This document shows, in pieces, positions 1 through 6,137 of a DNA stretch of 8,090 nt. Source of the DNA: Caldilineaceae bacterium (lineage in GTDB: Bacteria; Chloroflexota; Anaerolineae; Caldilineales; Caldilineaceae); assembly GCA_026645635.1 (NCBI GenBank), contig JAPKMV010000130.1, forward strand, positions 1-8,090, read 5' to 3'. The notes below the pieces were generated by a model. The model was not told the origin of the DNA. It searched no databases and saw nothing but the letters and a program-made list of their open reading frames with translations. The stretch's first letter is position 1. Each line of letters opens with the position of its first letter. The position numbers and the translations under genes are program-made.

Positions 1-1
1 C

Positions 2-148
2 AACCGCATCCTGCCCACGCAGCTCACCCAACCCAACGGCGCCGTCTTCGCCGGCAGGATACTGTGGGACGCGTCCCCACTTCACCATTCAGAATTCACC
101 ATTCACCATTCACAATTTCCCCCTTCTGCGCTGGCAGAGCTGCCCTGA
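2..148 (+). CDS. C-terminal tail of an unidentified protein, cut by the left window edge
   Basis: The frame beginning at base 2 is open to a TGA at 146-148. Over its first 26 or so codons it shows the C/G-rich third positions expected of a real gene here, and the other forward frames do not look as good. The visible peptide begins NRILPTQLTQPNGAVFAGRI and matches no family I recognise. The last 20 or so residues (HHSEFTIHHS and onward) are translated from the 7-base repeat at 81-115, so the native C-terminus was probably shorter and was extended by the repeat. The stop lies 2 bases before the ATG of the next gene, which suggests coupled translation. The alternative is that this is non-coding and the real gene ended to the left. 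Confidence 0.4.
   Translation, partial: NRILPTQLTQPNGAVFAGRILWDASPLHHSEFTIHHSQFPPSALAELP
64..80. repeat. GC-rich palindrome (hairpin) near a gene 3' end
   Basis: GTGGGACGCGTCCCCAC contains the perfect 12-base palindrome GGGACGCGTCCC at 66-77. It can alternatively fold as a 5-bp GTGGG/CCCAC stem around a 7-base loop. It directly precedes the 7-base tandem repeat, so the two may belong to one inserted element. No T-run follows, so it is not a classical intrinsic terminator. Confidence 0.5.
81..115. repeat. 7-base tandem repeat, five units (TTCACCA type)
   Basis: Five successive 7-base units begin at 81, 88, 95, 102 and 109: TTCACCA, TTCAGAA, TTCACCA, TTCACCA and TTCACAA. The composition (AT-rich, purine-poor on this strand) differs sharply from the surrounding GC-rich coding DNA. 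The repeat is read through by the preceding partial gene and lies about 35 bases upstream of the zinc-ribbon gene. Confidence 0.8.
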
Positions 149-150
149 CC

Positions 151-633
151 ATGCAACTCGTCCGCATGCAGTGCCCAGCCTGTGGCGCACCGATCACCGT
201 CGACGGCAGTGTGCGCGCCACCACCTGCGCGTACTGCCATACGCGCTTTGCGGTCGTCGGGGATGCGAGCCAGCCGGCGCTGCGGCCGGAAACGCTGCCG
301 CAGGCGCCCGCGCCCCAGCCAGTCCCCGCGCCGCGCCAGACCGGGGCGATTGCCAACGGGCGCGGCTGTCTGATGGCCGCGCTCATGTGGTTCGTGATCG
401 GGCCGCTGCTCAGCTTTGCGCTGATCGTGCCGGTGGCGCTGCTGCTGCCCACCGATGCCGAAGGCCGCGTCGTGATCTCCGATCCAGTGGCGCTGTGCCT
501 CAGCCTGGTGTTCTTTGGGCTGCCCCTGGCGCTGACGATCTACGCCTTCGTCTACTTTCGCCGCCGCGACAACGGGGTGGCGGGGTTTGTCGTGGCGCCG
601 GTGCGCGCGGTTATGCGGCGTCTGCGCAGATGA
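151..633 (+). CDS. Small zinc-ribbon membrane protein, function unknown
   Basis: This 160-residue protein has three visible parts. The first is an N-terminal zinc ribbon with a CPAC pair (Cys8, Cys11) and a CAYC pair (Cys26, Cys29), the spacing of a rubredoxin-like or TFIIB-like metal knuckle. The second is a Pro/Ala/Gln-rich linker at about residues 42-63. The third is two hydrophobic segments at about 74-99 and 113-136, followed by a basic tail rich in Arg. This layout is that of bacterial membrane-anchored zinc-ribbon proteins with the ribbon in the cytoplasm; no enzymatic motif is visible. I place the start at ATG 151 (or ATG 166, just before the CPAC motif). The frame stays open upstream, but there it translates the repeat and overlaps the previous gene. 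No strong Shine-Dalgarno precedes it, and it starts 2 bases after the upstream stop, consistent with coupling. Confidence 0.75.
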   Translation: MQLVRMQCPACGAPITVDGSVRATTCAYCHTRFAVVGDASQPALRPETLPQAPAPQPVPAPRQTGAIANGRGCLMAALMWFVIGPLLSFALIVPVALLLPTDAEGRVVISDPVALCLSLVFFGLPLALTIYAFVYFRRRDNGVAGFVVAPVRAVMRRLRR

Positions 634-634
634 T

Positions 635-727
635 TTGGAACACGATAGCCGCGGAAGGTGCGAAAGTCGCGAAAGGAGCCTGCGCCCTTTCGTGTCTTTC
701 GCCCGTTTCGCGTCTATCGTGTTCCAA
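635..727. repeat. 93-base imperfect palindrome built of 9-base units
   Basis: The outer arms are a perfect 14-base inverted repeat, TTGGAACACGATAG at 635-648 and its complement at 714-727. The left arm continues as 9-base units beginning GCG at 651, 660 and 669 (GCGGAAGGT, GCGAAAGTC, GCGAAAGGA). The right arm has 9-base units beginning TTTCG at 688, 697 and 706. The inner halves also pair: 660-666 with 696-702, and 670-676 with 686-692, leaving a loop of about 9 bases. It begins 2 bases after the stop of the zinc-ribbon gene and ends 16 bases before the pheS promoter. It could serve as a processing or termination structure, but it lacks a terminal U-run. Confidence 0.85.
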
Positions 728-742
728 TCGCTCCCGTTCCGG

Positions 743-774
743 TTGATCTATCCTATTGGGGCTTGTGTTACAAT
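743..774 (+). promoter_or_regulatory. Candidate sigma-70 promoter of pheS
   Basis: TACAAT at 769-774 is preceded by TGT at 766-768, giving an extended -10 (TGnTACAAT). A possible -35, TTGATC at 743-748, lies 20 bases upstream, longer than the ideal 17, so the extended -10 is the stronger element. Initiation near 781 would leave a leader of about 64 bases before the pheS ATG. That is too short for a T-box or an attenuator of the usual kind. Confidence 0.5.
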
Positions 775-844
775 ACCGCCGTCAGTGTCACAGGATAGAG
801 CAAGGCATCGGGCTTGTAGGAATGCGTAGGAAGCAGGTTGTAGC

Positions 845-1879
845 ATGTCGAACTTAGTGCAGGAACTCACCCAACTTCAGCAGGATGCGCTGGCGGCGCT
901 GGCGCAGACCACTTCCACTGCGGCGACCGAGGCGTGGTACGCCGACTACCTGGGGCGCAAGGGCAAGATGACGGCGATCCTGCGCGGGGTTGGCCAACTG
1001 GATGCCGCCGAGCGTCCACTGGTCGGCAAGACCGCCAACGAGGTCAAGGTGGTGTTGGAGGCTGCGTTGCAGGAGCGCCAGGCTGCCATGAACCAGGCGG
1101 AGATGGAATCCGCGCTGGCGGCGGAAGGCATCGACGTGACGCTGCCGGGGCGCCAGCCGCAGCTCGGTAAGCTGCATCCCACCAATCAGGGGATGCGCGA
1201 GATCGTGGCCATCCTGGGCCAGATGGGCTTCCAGGTCTTCGACTCGCCGGAGGTGGAGACCGACGACTACAACTTCGGGCTGCTCAACTTCCCGCCTGAC
1301 CACCCGGCGCGTGAAATGCAGGACACCTTCTTCACCAAAGAGAAGGACATCATCCTGCGCACGCACACCAGCCCGGGCCAGATTCACGCAATGCGCCGTT
1401 ATGCGCCGGAGCCGATTCGCGTCATCCTGCCGGGAAAATGTTACCGCAACGAAGATGTGACGGCGCGCTCCGAGATGATGTTCTATCAGGTCGAGGGGTT
1501 GGCCATCGGCCACAACATCACCTTCAGCGATCTCAAGGGCACGCTGCTCAACTTCGCCAACCAGATGTACGGCGCGGGGCGGCGCATCCGCTTCCGCAAG
1601 TCCTATTTCCCCTTCACCGAGCCGAGCGTGGAAGTGGATGTGGACTGCATTCTCTGCGCCGGTAGCGGCTGCCGCATCTGCAAATACTCCGGCTGGCTGG
1701 AGATCCTGGGCGCGGGCATGGTGCATCCGGTCGTGCTGGCCAACGGCGGCTACGACCCGGCGGTCTTCAGCGGCTTCGCCTTTGGCATGGGCATCGAGCG
1801 CCAGGCCATGCTCAAGCGCGGCGTGGACGATATCCGCCTCTTCTACAGCAACGATGCACGCTTCTTGGCAAGGGTGTGA
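845..1879 (+). CDS. pheS: Phenylalanyl-tRNA synthetase alpha subunit
   Basis: This is the catalytic alpha chain of the alpha2-beta2 class II synthetase that charges tRNA-Phe in the cytoplasm. At 344 residues it matches the Bacillus-type length; E. coli PheS is 327. Residues 1-95 are the helical tRNA-binding arm with YLGRKGKMTAIL at 35-46. The catalytic core follows: HPTNQGMREI at 111-120, class II motif 2 around CYRNEDVTARSEMMFYQVEG (199-218), FPFTEPSVEVDV at 255-266, and motif 3 as FGMGIERQAML at 313-323. Four cysteines (268, 271, 276, 279) sit in a CxxC-x4-CxxC insert, also known from many Gram-positive PheS proteins, likely structural or metal-binding. AGGAAGCAGG at 828-837 is a suitable ribosome binding site. 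PheT, normally directly downstream, is absent; the next gene starts 9 bases after the stop and encodes DUF4160. Identity is certain. Confidence 0.97.
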   Translation: MSNLVQELTQLQQDALAALAQTTSTAATEAWYADYLGRKGKMTAILRGVGQLDAAERPLVGKTANEVKVVLEAALQERQAAMNQAEMESALAAEGIDVTLPGRQPQLGKLHPTNQGMREIVAILGQMGFQVFDSPEVETDDYNFGLLNFPPDHPAREMQDTFFTKEKDIILRTHTSPGQIHAMRRYAPEPIRVILPGKCYRNEDVTARSEMMFYQVEGLAIGHNITFSDLKGTLLNFANQMYGAGRRIRFRKSYFPFTEPSVEVDVDCILCAGSGCRICKYSGWLEILGAGMVHPVVLANGGYDPAVFSGFAFGMGIERQAMLKRGVDDIRLFYSNDARFLARV

Positions 1880-1888
1880 GGCGTCACA

Positions 1889-2149
1889 ATGCCGGAAGTC
1901 GCCCGTTTTCACGGAATCATCGTGCGCATGTATTACGATGATCGCCACAGGCCGCACTTCCATGCATACTACGGCGAATTTGCAGCGTTGTTTTCAATCG
2001 ATCCGCCTGCCTTGTACGAGGGTGTCATGCCGCGTCGCCAACAGAACATCATCCTGGGCTGGGCAGAAGTCCATCAAGAAGAGCTGATCGAGAACTGGGA
2101 ACGGGCGCGGCGTGGCGATTTCCCTCTGCGAGTGGAAGGGACAATCTAG
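1889..2149 (+). CDS. DUF4160-family protein, first gene of a DUF4160/DUF2442 pair
   Basis: This 86-residue protein carries the DUF4160 pattern. It opens with MPEVARFHGIIVRMYYDD, follows with RPHFHAYYGE at about 25-34, then a short beta region and PRRQQNIILGWAEVHQEE, and ends in a helix with ENWERARRG. The conserved His residues in the HFH segment and the closing helix are typical. The biochemical role of DUF4160 is not established. The family very often sits beside DUF2442, as here, and the pair has been considered a possible toxin-antitoxin-like unit, which I treat as inference only. Translation should be coupled to pheS, whose stop lies 9 bases upstream, and to the next gene, whose ATG follows the TAG with no gap. 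Third codon positions are less GC-biased than in pheS, which hints at separate acquisition. Confidence 0.85.
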   Translation: MPEVARFHGIIVRMYYDDRHRPHFHAYYGEFAALFSIDPPALYEGVMPRRQQNIILGWAEVHQEELIENWERARRGDFPLRVEGTI

Positions 2150-2449
2150 ATGAGCAGCCACAAGATCTATCGTGTAAGTGACTTTGCGATCGTTGGTGAC
2201 TATACACTTCGGATCAGGTTTGACGACGCGACTGAACAGGTGATCGATTTTTCACCGGTTCTTTATGGCCCCATCTTTGGCCCACTGCGTGATCCAGCAA
2301 TTTTCAACCAGGTCCGGCTCGTGGAATATGCCGGGTGCCTGGAGTGGCCGACTGGCGCTGACTTCGATCCAGAAACGCTCCACGACTGGCCGCAGGCAAA
2401 GGATGAGATCATTCAGCGGCGGCAGGTGTGGGCGTTGACCGAGGCATAG
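2150..2449 (+). CDS. DUF2442-family protein, partner of DUF4160
   Basis: This 99-residue protein follows the DUF2442 pattern. There is an N-terminal beta region, with YTLRIRFDDATEQVIDFSPV at about residues 18-37. A middle segment has GPIFGPLRDPAIFNQVRL, and the ending is EWPTGADFDPETLHDWP. It is a compact alpha/beta protein without membrane segments or a helix-turn-helix; some relatives carry an added Xre-type DNA-binding domain, and this one does not. The ATG begins at the base right after the TAG of the DUF4160 gene, so the two are almost surely made together. Function is unknown; an antitoxin-like or binding role has been suggested only from its neighbourhood in other genomes. Codon use is less GC-rich than in pheS or the response regulator. 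Confidence 0.85.
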   Translation: MSSHKIYRVSDFAIVGDYTLRIRFDDATEQVIDFSPVLYGPIFGPLRDPAIFNQVRLVEYAGCLEWPTGADFDPETLHDWPQAKDEIIQRRQVWALTEA

Positions 2450-2468
2450 CTGGTCTGACGGAATCTTG

Positions 2469-3098
2469 ATGGAACCAACGCGCATCCGCATTGTCCTCGC
2501 CGACGACCACGCGCTGGTCACTGAAGGGCTGCGCAGCCTGATCGACCGCCAGCCGGACATGACTGTTGTTGCGGCGCTGCAAGACGGCGACGAGTTGGTC
2601 GCGTTCCTGGAGGGCCGCGACGACATCGACGTGGCAGTGGTGGACGTGCAGATGCCGGTGAGCGGCATCACGGCGCTGGCGGAGATTCGCCGCCGCGACT
2701 ACCCGGTGCGGGTGCTGCTGCTGACGGCCTTTGCCGACGGCGAGAGCATCCAGGCCGCGCTCCAGCATGGCGCCGAAGGTTTTGCCCTCAAGACCGAATC
2801 ACCCAATCAGACCATCGAGGCGATCCGCCAGGTGGCGCAGGGCCGGCTGGTCTTCCCGCGCACGGCCCAACGCTGGATGACCCAATATCGCCGCCCGGCG
2901 CAAGACCTCTCGCAGCGCGAGCAAGAAGTGCTGGAGAAACTGGCGCGCGGCCTGCCCAATGCCGAAATCGCCGCTGAACTCTCCGTCAGCGAAAACACCG
3001 TGCGCTTCCACCTCAAGAACATCTACGAAAAGCTCGCCGTCACCAACCGCACCGAGGCGGTGGCGTGGTGGTATCGGCAGGGGAGAGGGGGAGATTGA
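2469..3098 (+). CDS. Response regulator, NarL/LuxR family (REC + HTH), orphan
   Basis: This 209-residue two-component transcription factor has an N-terminal receiver with the acidic pair Asp12-Asp13, the phospho-acceptor Asp59 (VVDVQMP), Thr86 (LLLTAF) and Lys108. A C-terminal LuxR-type helix-turn-helix at about 147-205 includes LSQREQEVLEKLARGLPNAE and SENTVRFHLKNIYEKL. Phosphorylation by a histidine kinase would drive dimerisation and DNA binding. No kinase gene lies on either side, so its partner and targets are unknown. I chose ATG 2469 rather than the TTG directly before it. It begins 19 bases after the DUF2442 stop, so it may be co-transcribed with that pair. The last residues (QGRGGD) and the TGA are translated from the flanking 8-base repeat, so the C-terminus seems repeat-modified. 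It converges on serB. Confidence 0.93.
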   Translation: MEPTRIRIVLADDHALVTEGLRSLIDRQPDMTVVAALQDGDELVAFLEGRDDIDVAVVDVQMPVSGITALAEIRRRDYPVRVLLLTAFADGESIQAALQHGAEGFALKTESPNQTIEAIRQVAQGRLVFPRTAQRWMTQYRRPAQDLSQREQEVLEKLARGLPNAEIAAELSVSENTVRFHLKNIYEKLAVTNRTEAVAWWYRQGRGGD

Positions 3099-3190
3099 GA
3101 GATTGAGAGATTGGAGGTTGTTTCGTTGATGCAGCACAATCTCCTAATCTCCCAATCTCCTAATCTCCAATCTCTACTCTCCAATCTCCC
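3088..3190. repeat. Inverted 8-base tandem repeats between convergent genes, possible two-way terminator
   Basis: On the left, 8-base units GAGATTGA, GAGATTGA and GAGATTGG run at 3091-3114. On the right, complementary units AATCTCCT, AATCTCCC and AATCTCCT run at 3138-3161, with further AATCTCC copies at 3162-3168 and 3183-3190. The arms can pair in several registers around a central segment of about 23 bases. The left arm contains the TGA of the response regulator (3096-3098), and the right arm contains the last codons and TAG of serB (3174-3176). As the only structure between two convergent genes it may stop transcription from both sides, though no clear U-run is present. Confidence 0.8.
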
Positions 3191-4388
3191 GCTCATGAAT
3201 CCCAATCAAGTAAAGCAGCCCATCCAACCCCACATCCGTGATCGTGCGCTCGGCCTGGCGGCGGACGACGGGCTTGGCGTGGAAGGCGACGCCCAGCCCC
3301 GCCGCGCTGAGCATGGGGATGTCGTTGGCGCCGTCGCCCACGGCGATGGTCTGTTCCAGGGATAGCCCCTCCTGGGTGGCGAGCATGGCCAGCAGCGCGG
3401 CCTTACGCGGGCCATCCACGACCTCGCCCAATAGCCGCCCGGTGAGTTTGCCGTCCACAATTTCGAGCCGATTGGCGAAGACATAGTCGAAGCCGAGCCG
3501 CTGCTGCAGACGCCGCCCGAAATAGTCGAAGCCGCCCGACAGGATCGCCAGCTTGTAGCCCAGCCGCTTGAGCGTGCCCGCCACCCGCTCCGCCCCTTCG
3601 CTCAGGGGCAGGTCCGCGGCGATAGTCGCCAGCACGCCCTCGTCCAGTCCGCGCAGCAGCGCCACCCGGCGGGTGAGACTTTCCCGGAAGTCCAGTTCCC
3701 CGCGCATCGCCGCCTCGGTGATCGCCGCTACCTCGGCGCCGACGCCTGCCACCTTGGCCAGTTCGTCGATCACCTCGCACTGGATCAGCGTCGAATCCAT
3801 GTCGAAGGCCACCAGCCGCCGGTTGCGCCGGTAGATGTCGTCGGCGTGAAAGGCGATGTCGATGCCCAATTCGCCGGCGATCTGCCAGAGTTGGTCGCGC
3901 AGACCGCGCTCGTCGGCCAGATGGCCGCGCACGGTCAACTCGACGCACGCCTTCGGGTGCGCGTCGGGGCGTTGCAGCGAGACGCGGCCAGAGAGCCGGT
4001 GGATGACGTCGATGTTCAACCCCTGCTCGGCGACTGCGGCGGCCACCCGCGCAATCTGCACAGCGGTAATCCTGCGCCCCAGCAGGGTGATCATGCGTCG
4101 GTCCTTGCCTGCCTCGCGCACCCAGGCTTCGTACTGCGCTTGCGGCACGGCGGTGAAGTGGATCTGCACGCCCAGGTCGTGCCCGGCAAAGAGCAGGTCC
4201 TTGAGCACGGCCGCCGCCGTATCGCTGGCCGGAATCTCGATCAAGAAACCGAGCGACAGAAAATCGTGGATCACCGCCTGACCGATGTCGAGGATGTTGA
4301 TCGCGTGGGTGGCGAGCACGTCCGTCAGCACGGCGGTCAAGCCCGGGCGATCGCGCCCCGTGACGTTGATGAGGATGATTTCAGACAT
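3174..4388 (-). CDS. serB: Phosphoserine phosphatase with tandem ACT domains
   Basis: This 404-residue enzyme dephosphorylates O-phosphoserine to L-serine, the last step of the phosphorylated serine pathway. The N-terminus starts as an ACT domain (ILINVTGRDRPGLTAVL, residues 5-21), with a second ACT-like region around 98-180. This two-ACT design is known from mycobacterial SerB2, where it senses amino acids. The HAD phosphatase domain follows: motif I DMDST with Asp196 (nucleophile) and Asp198, motif II LSGG with Ser284, Lys329 (GPRKAALL), and motif IV GDGANDIPML with Asp352 and Asp356. I chose ATG at 4388; an in-frame TTG 15 bases further upstream is less likely because the ACT strand begins at residue 3. 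The final residues REIGE and the stop are encoded by the 8-base repeat shared with the convergent response regulator. A hairpin separates it from hyuB upstream. Confidence 0.96.
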   Translation of the reverse strand: MSEIILINVTGRDRPGLTAVLTDVLATHAINILDIGQAVIHDFLSLGFLIEIPASDTAAAVLKDLLFAGHDLGVQIHFTAVPQAQYEAWVREAGKDRRMITLLGRRITAVQIARVAAAVAEQGLNIDVIHRLSGRVSLQRPDAHPKACVELTVRGHLADERGLRDQLWQIAGELGIDIAFHADDIYRRNRRLVAFDMDSTLIQCEVIDELAKVAGVGAEVAAITEAAMRGELDFRESLTRRVALLRGLDEGVLATIAADLPLSEGAERVAGTLKRLGYKLAILSGGFDYFGRRLQQRLGFDYVFANRLEIVDGKLTGRLLGEVVDGPRKAALLAMLATQEGLSLEQTIAVGDGANDIPMLSAAGLGVAFHAKPVVRRQAERTITDVGLDGLLYLIGIHEREIGE

Positions 4389-4419
4389 AGGAGTGGCTTC
4401 CAATCGATTTGCAGGTCGG

Positions 4420-4515
4420 ATAGACCGCGGATTTGGCGGATGCGGCGGATTGAAGCGGATAAAACCAAAGAAAAATCCGCGAGAATCAGCCTAATCCGCC
4501 AAATCCGCGGTCTAT
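4420..4515. repeat. 96-base palindrome with 22-base perfect arms, 9-base GCGGAT units
   Basis: Bases 4420-4441 (starting ATAGACCGCGGATTTGG) are perfectly complementary to 4494-4515. The inner halves pair imperfectly, leaving a loop near 4461-4473 rich in A. GCGGAT recurs at 4427, 4436, 4445 and 4455, that is every 9-10 bases, and its complement recurs in the other arm. It fills most of the 138 bases between the TAA of hyuB and the ATG of serB, both on the minus strand. It could end or process the hyuB transcript, or shape the serB leader. Confidence 0.9.
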
Positions 4516-4526
4516 TCCCGCTCTCC

Positions 4527-6128
4527 TTACGCAACAACTCCCCAGCCGCCGCCGCCCGGCGTCTCCACGCGCAGGCGTTCGCCCGGCTCCAGCCGCCGTG
4601 TGAATTTGGATGGCACGACTTCTTGGCGCCCGTCGGCGTGGATGATCACGTTGCGCCCCGGCGCGCCCGGCGCACCGCCCGCCAATCCCCAGGGCGCCAC
4701 CGCGCGGCGCTCGCTCTGCATCGTCACCGTGGCCGGCGTGAGCACGGTGTACTCGCGCACGATGCCGTCGCCGCCGCGGTGTTGGCCGTGGCCGCCGCTG
4801 CCCGCGCGCAGGCTGTAGCATTCCAGGCGGAAGGGATAGGCAAGTTCCAGCGCCTCCACCGGCGTGTTGAGCGTGTTGGTCATGTGCACCTGCGCGCCGC
4901 TGAGACCGTCGCCCGCCGGCCCGCCGCCGCTGCCGCCGCCGATGGTCTCATAGTAGGTGTAGGGCGCCCCGTCCAGCCGCCGCCCGCCGATGAGGAGGTT
5001 GTTCATCGTCCCCTGGCTGGCTGCGGGGATGCGGCCGGGCAGCGCCTGCGCCAGCGCGCCCAGCACCACATCCACGATGCGCTGGGAGGTCTCCACGTTG
5101 CCCGCAGCCACCGCAGCGGGCGGCTGCGCGTTGACCAGGCTGTCCGCCGGCGCCAGCACCGTCACCGGCGCAAAACAGCCGGCGTTCATGGGAACTTCAT
5201 CGTCCACCAGGCAGCGCACCGCGTAGTAACAGGCGGACTGCGTGATCGCAATCACCGCGTTGAGCGAACCGCGCACCACGCCGGATGTGCCAGCAAAGTC
5301 AAAGGTCACACCGTCGCCGGCGATCGTAGCTGTCACTCGAATCGGCGCCAGCGTCAACAGGTCGCCTTCGATCACCTCCAGCACGTCGGCAAAGGTGTAC
5401 ACACCATCGGGCCACGCGGCGATGGCCGCGCGGGTGATGCGTTCGCTGTAGTCGCACAGATGGCCGGCATAAGCCAGCACTTCGTCGCGGCCATGCGTCG
5501 CCACCAGTTCTTGCAGGCGGCGGGCGCCGACAGCCGCCGCGGCGCGCTGCGCGGCCAGGTCGCCGCGGCGCTCGTCGGGCGTGCGCACGTTGCGCAGGAT
5601 CAGCCGCAGTACGTCCTCGTTCAACTCACCGCCGCGGTAGAGCTTGAGCGGCGGGATGATGATGCCTTCCTGGTAGATTTCCGTAGAAAGAGGCAGCGAG
5701 CCGGGCGCCATGCCGCCTACGTCGGCGTGGTGGGCGCGGCTGGCGACGAAGAAGGTGGGCGCTTGCGGTGAGGGGGGGCGCGGGTGAGGGGGTGAGGGGG
5801 TGAAAACGGGCGCAATCATGGTGATGTCGGGGAGGTGGTTGCCGCCCTCGAAAGGGTCGTTGACGATGACGACATCGCCCTCTTCCCAGGTGGGAAAGCG
5901 GTCAAGGATGGTGAGCACGCTGGCGGGCATGGCGCCCAGATGAGCGGGGATGTGCGCGGCCTGGGCGATCATGCGCCCCGCACCGTCGAAGATCGCACAG
6001 GAGAAGTCGAGCCGCTCCTTGATGTTGGGCGAATAGGCCGTGCGGCGCAGCGTCACGCCCATCTCTTCGGCGACGCCGGCGCAGCGATGGCGATAGAGTT
6101 GGAGGGTGATTGGGTCGATGCCTTCCAA
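4527..6128 (-). CDS. hyuB: Hydantoinase B / 5-oxoprolinase beta-type subunit (HyuB family)
   Basis: This 533-residue protein matches the HyuB family, the partner subunit of ATP-dependent N-methylhydantoinases and 5-oxoprolinases; acetone carboxylase has a related subunit. Key segments are MGVTLRRTAYSPNIKERLDF (23-42), NDPFEGGNHLPD (90-101), SRAHHADVGGM (130-140), ETIGGGSGGGPAGDG (394-408), SGGHGQHRGGDG (444-455) and ETPGGGGWG (522-530). The start is TTG at 6128. An in-frame stop (the TAG of the ribokinase gene) lies 9 bases upstream, and the next Met is residue 23, inside the conserved N-terminus. The HyuA subunit, usually adjacent, is not on either side, so the substrate cannot be named. An in-frame Pro-rich stretch at about 110-124 coincides with an 8-base DNA repeat and is probably an insertion. 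It is likely co-transcribed with the upstream ribokinase gene. Confidence 0.93.
   Translation of the reverse strand: MEGIDPITLQLYRHRCAGVAEEMGVTLRRTAYSPNIKERLDFSCAIFDGAGRMIAQAAHIPAHLGAMPASVLTILDRFPTWEEGDVVIVNDPFEGGNHLPDITMIAPVFTPSPPHPRPPSPQAPTFFVASRAHHADVGGMAPGSLPLSTEIYQEGIIIPPLKLYRGGELNEDVLRLILRNVRTPDERRGDLAAQRAAAAVGARRLQELVATHGRDEVLAYAGHLCDYSERITRAAIAAWPDGVYTFADVLEVIEGDLLTLAPIRVTATIAGDGVTFDFAGTSGVVRGSLNAVIAITQSACYYAVRCLVDDEVPMNAGCFAPVTVLAPADSLVNAQPPAAVAAGNVETSQRIVDVVLGALAQALPGRIPAASQGTMNNLLIGGRRLDGAPYTYYETIGGGSGGGPAGDGLSGAQVHMTNTLNTPVEALELAYPFRLECYSLRAGSGGHGQHRGGDGIVREYTVLTPATVTMQSERRAVAPWGLAGGAPGAPGRNVIIHADGRQEVVPSKFTRRLEPGERLRVETPGGGGWGVVA
5768..5803. repeat. 8-base repeat (GTGAGGGG) inside the hyuB coding region
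   Basis: GTGAGGGG begins at 5768, 5784 and 5792, and a truncated copy (GTGA) begins at 5800. All lie on an 8-base grid, with one diverged unit at 5776. On the coding strand this reads as TCACCCCC-type units and gives a Pro/Ser/His-rich peptide, TPSPPHPRPPSPQAP, at residues 110-124 of the HyuB protein. The reading frame is kept on both sides, and conserved sequence resumes directly with FFVASRAHHADVGG. Confidence 0.8.
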
Positions 6129-6137
6129 GTGGTGTCT

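Noticed and set aside
64..150. GTG start at 64 for the zinc-ribbon gene
   Set aside because: It would translate the palindrome and the 7-base repeat as an N-terminus and overlap the upstream gene; ATG 151 gives a compact protein with the ribbon near the start.
171..746. A 191-codon + frame overlapping the zinc-ribbon gene
   Set aside because: Arg/Ala-rich out-of-frame translation that also runs through the hairpin; the zinc-ribbon frame has the Cys pairs and membrane segments.
781..844. T-box riboswitch or attenuator before pheS
   Set aside because: The predicted leader is only about 64 bases, with no T-box-like conserved sequence or terminator hairpin inside it.
854..1963. A 369-codon open frame on the - strand
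   Set aside because: Antisense to pheS, with biased shadow composition and no recognisable domain.
3088..3190. CRISPR-like array
   Set aside because: Units are 8 bases, directly tandem and without spacers; no cas gene is present.
4411..4518. Insertion sequence remnant or transposon end
   Set aside because: There is an inverted repeat but no transposase coding sequence and no visible target duplication; the internal 9-base periodicity fits a structural repeat better. A non-autonomous mobile element cannot be fully excluded.
3846..5771. A 641-codon open frame on the + strand
   Set aside because: It lies antisense to serB and hyuB, both of which have complete conserved motifs. Its product is a His/Arg/Ala-rich shadow typical of the opposite strand of GC-rich genes.
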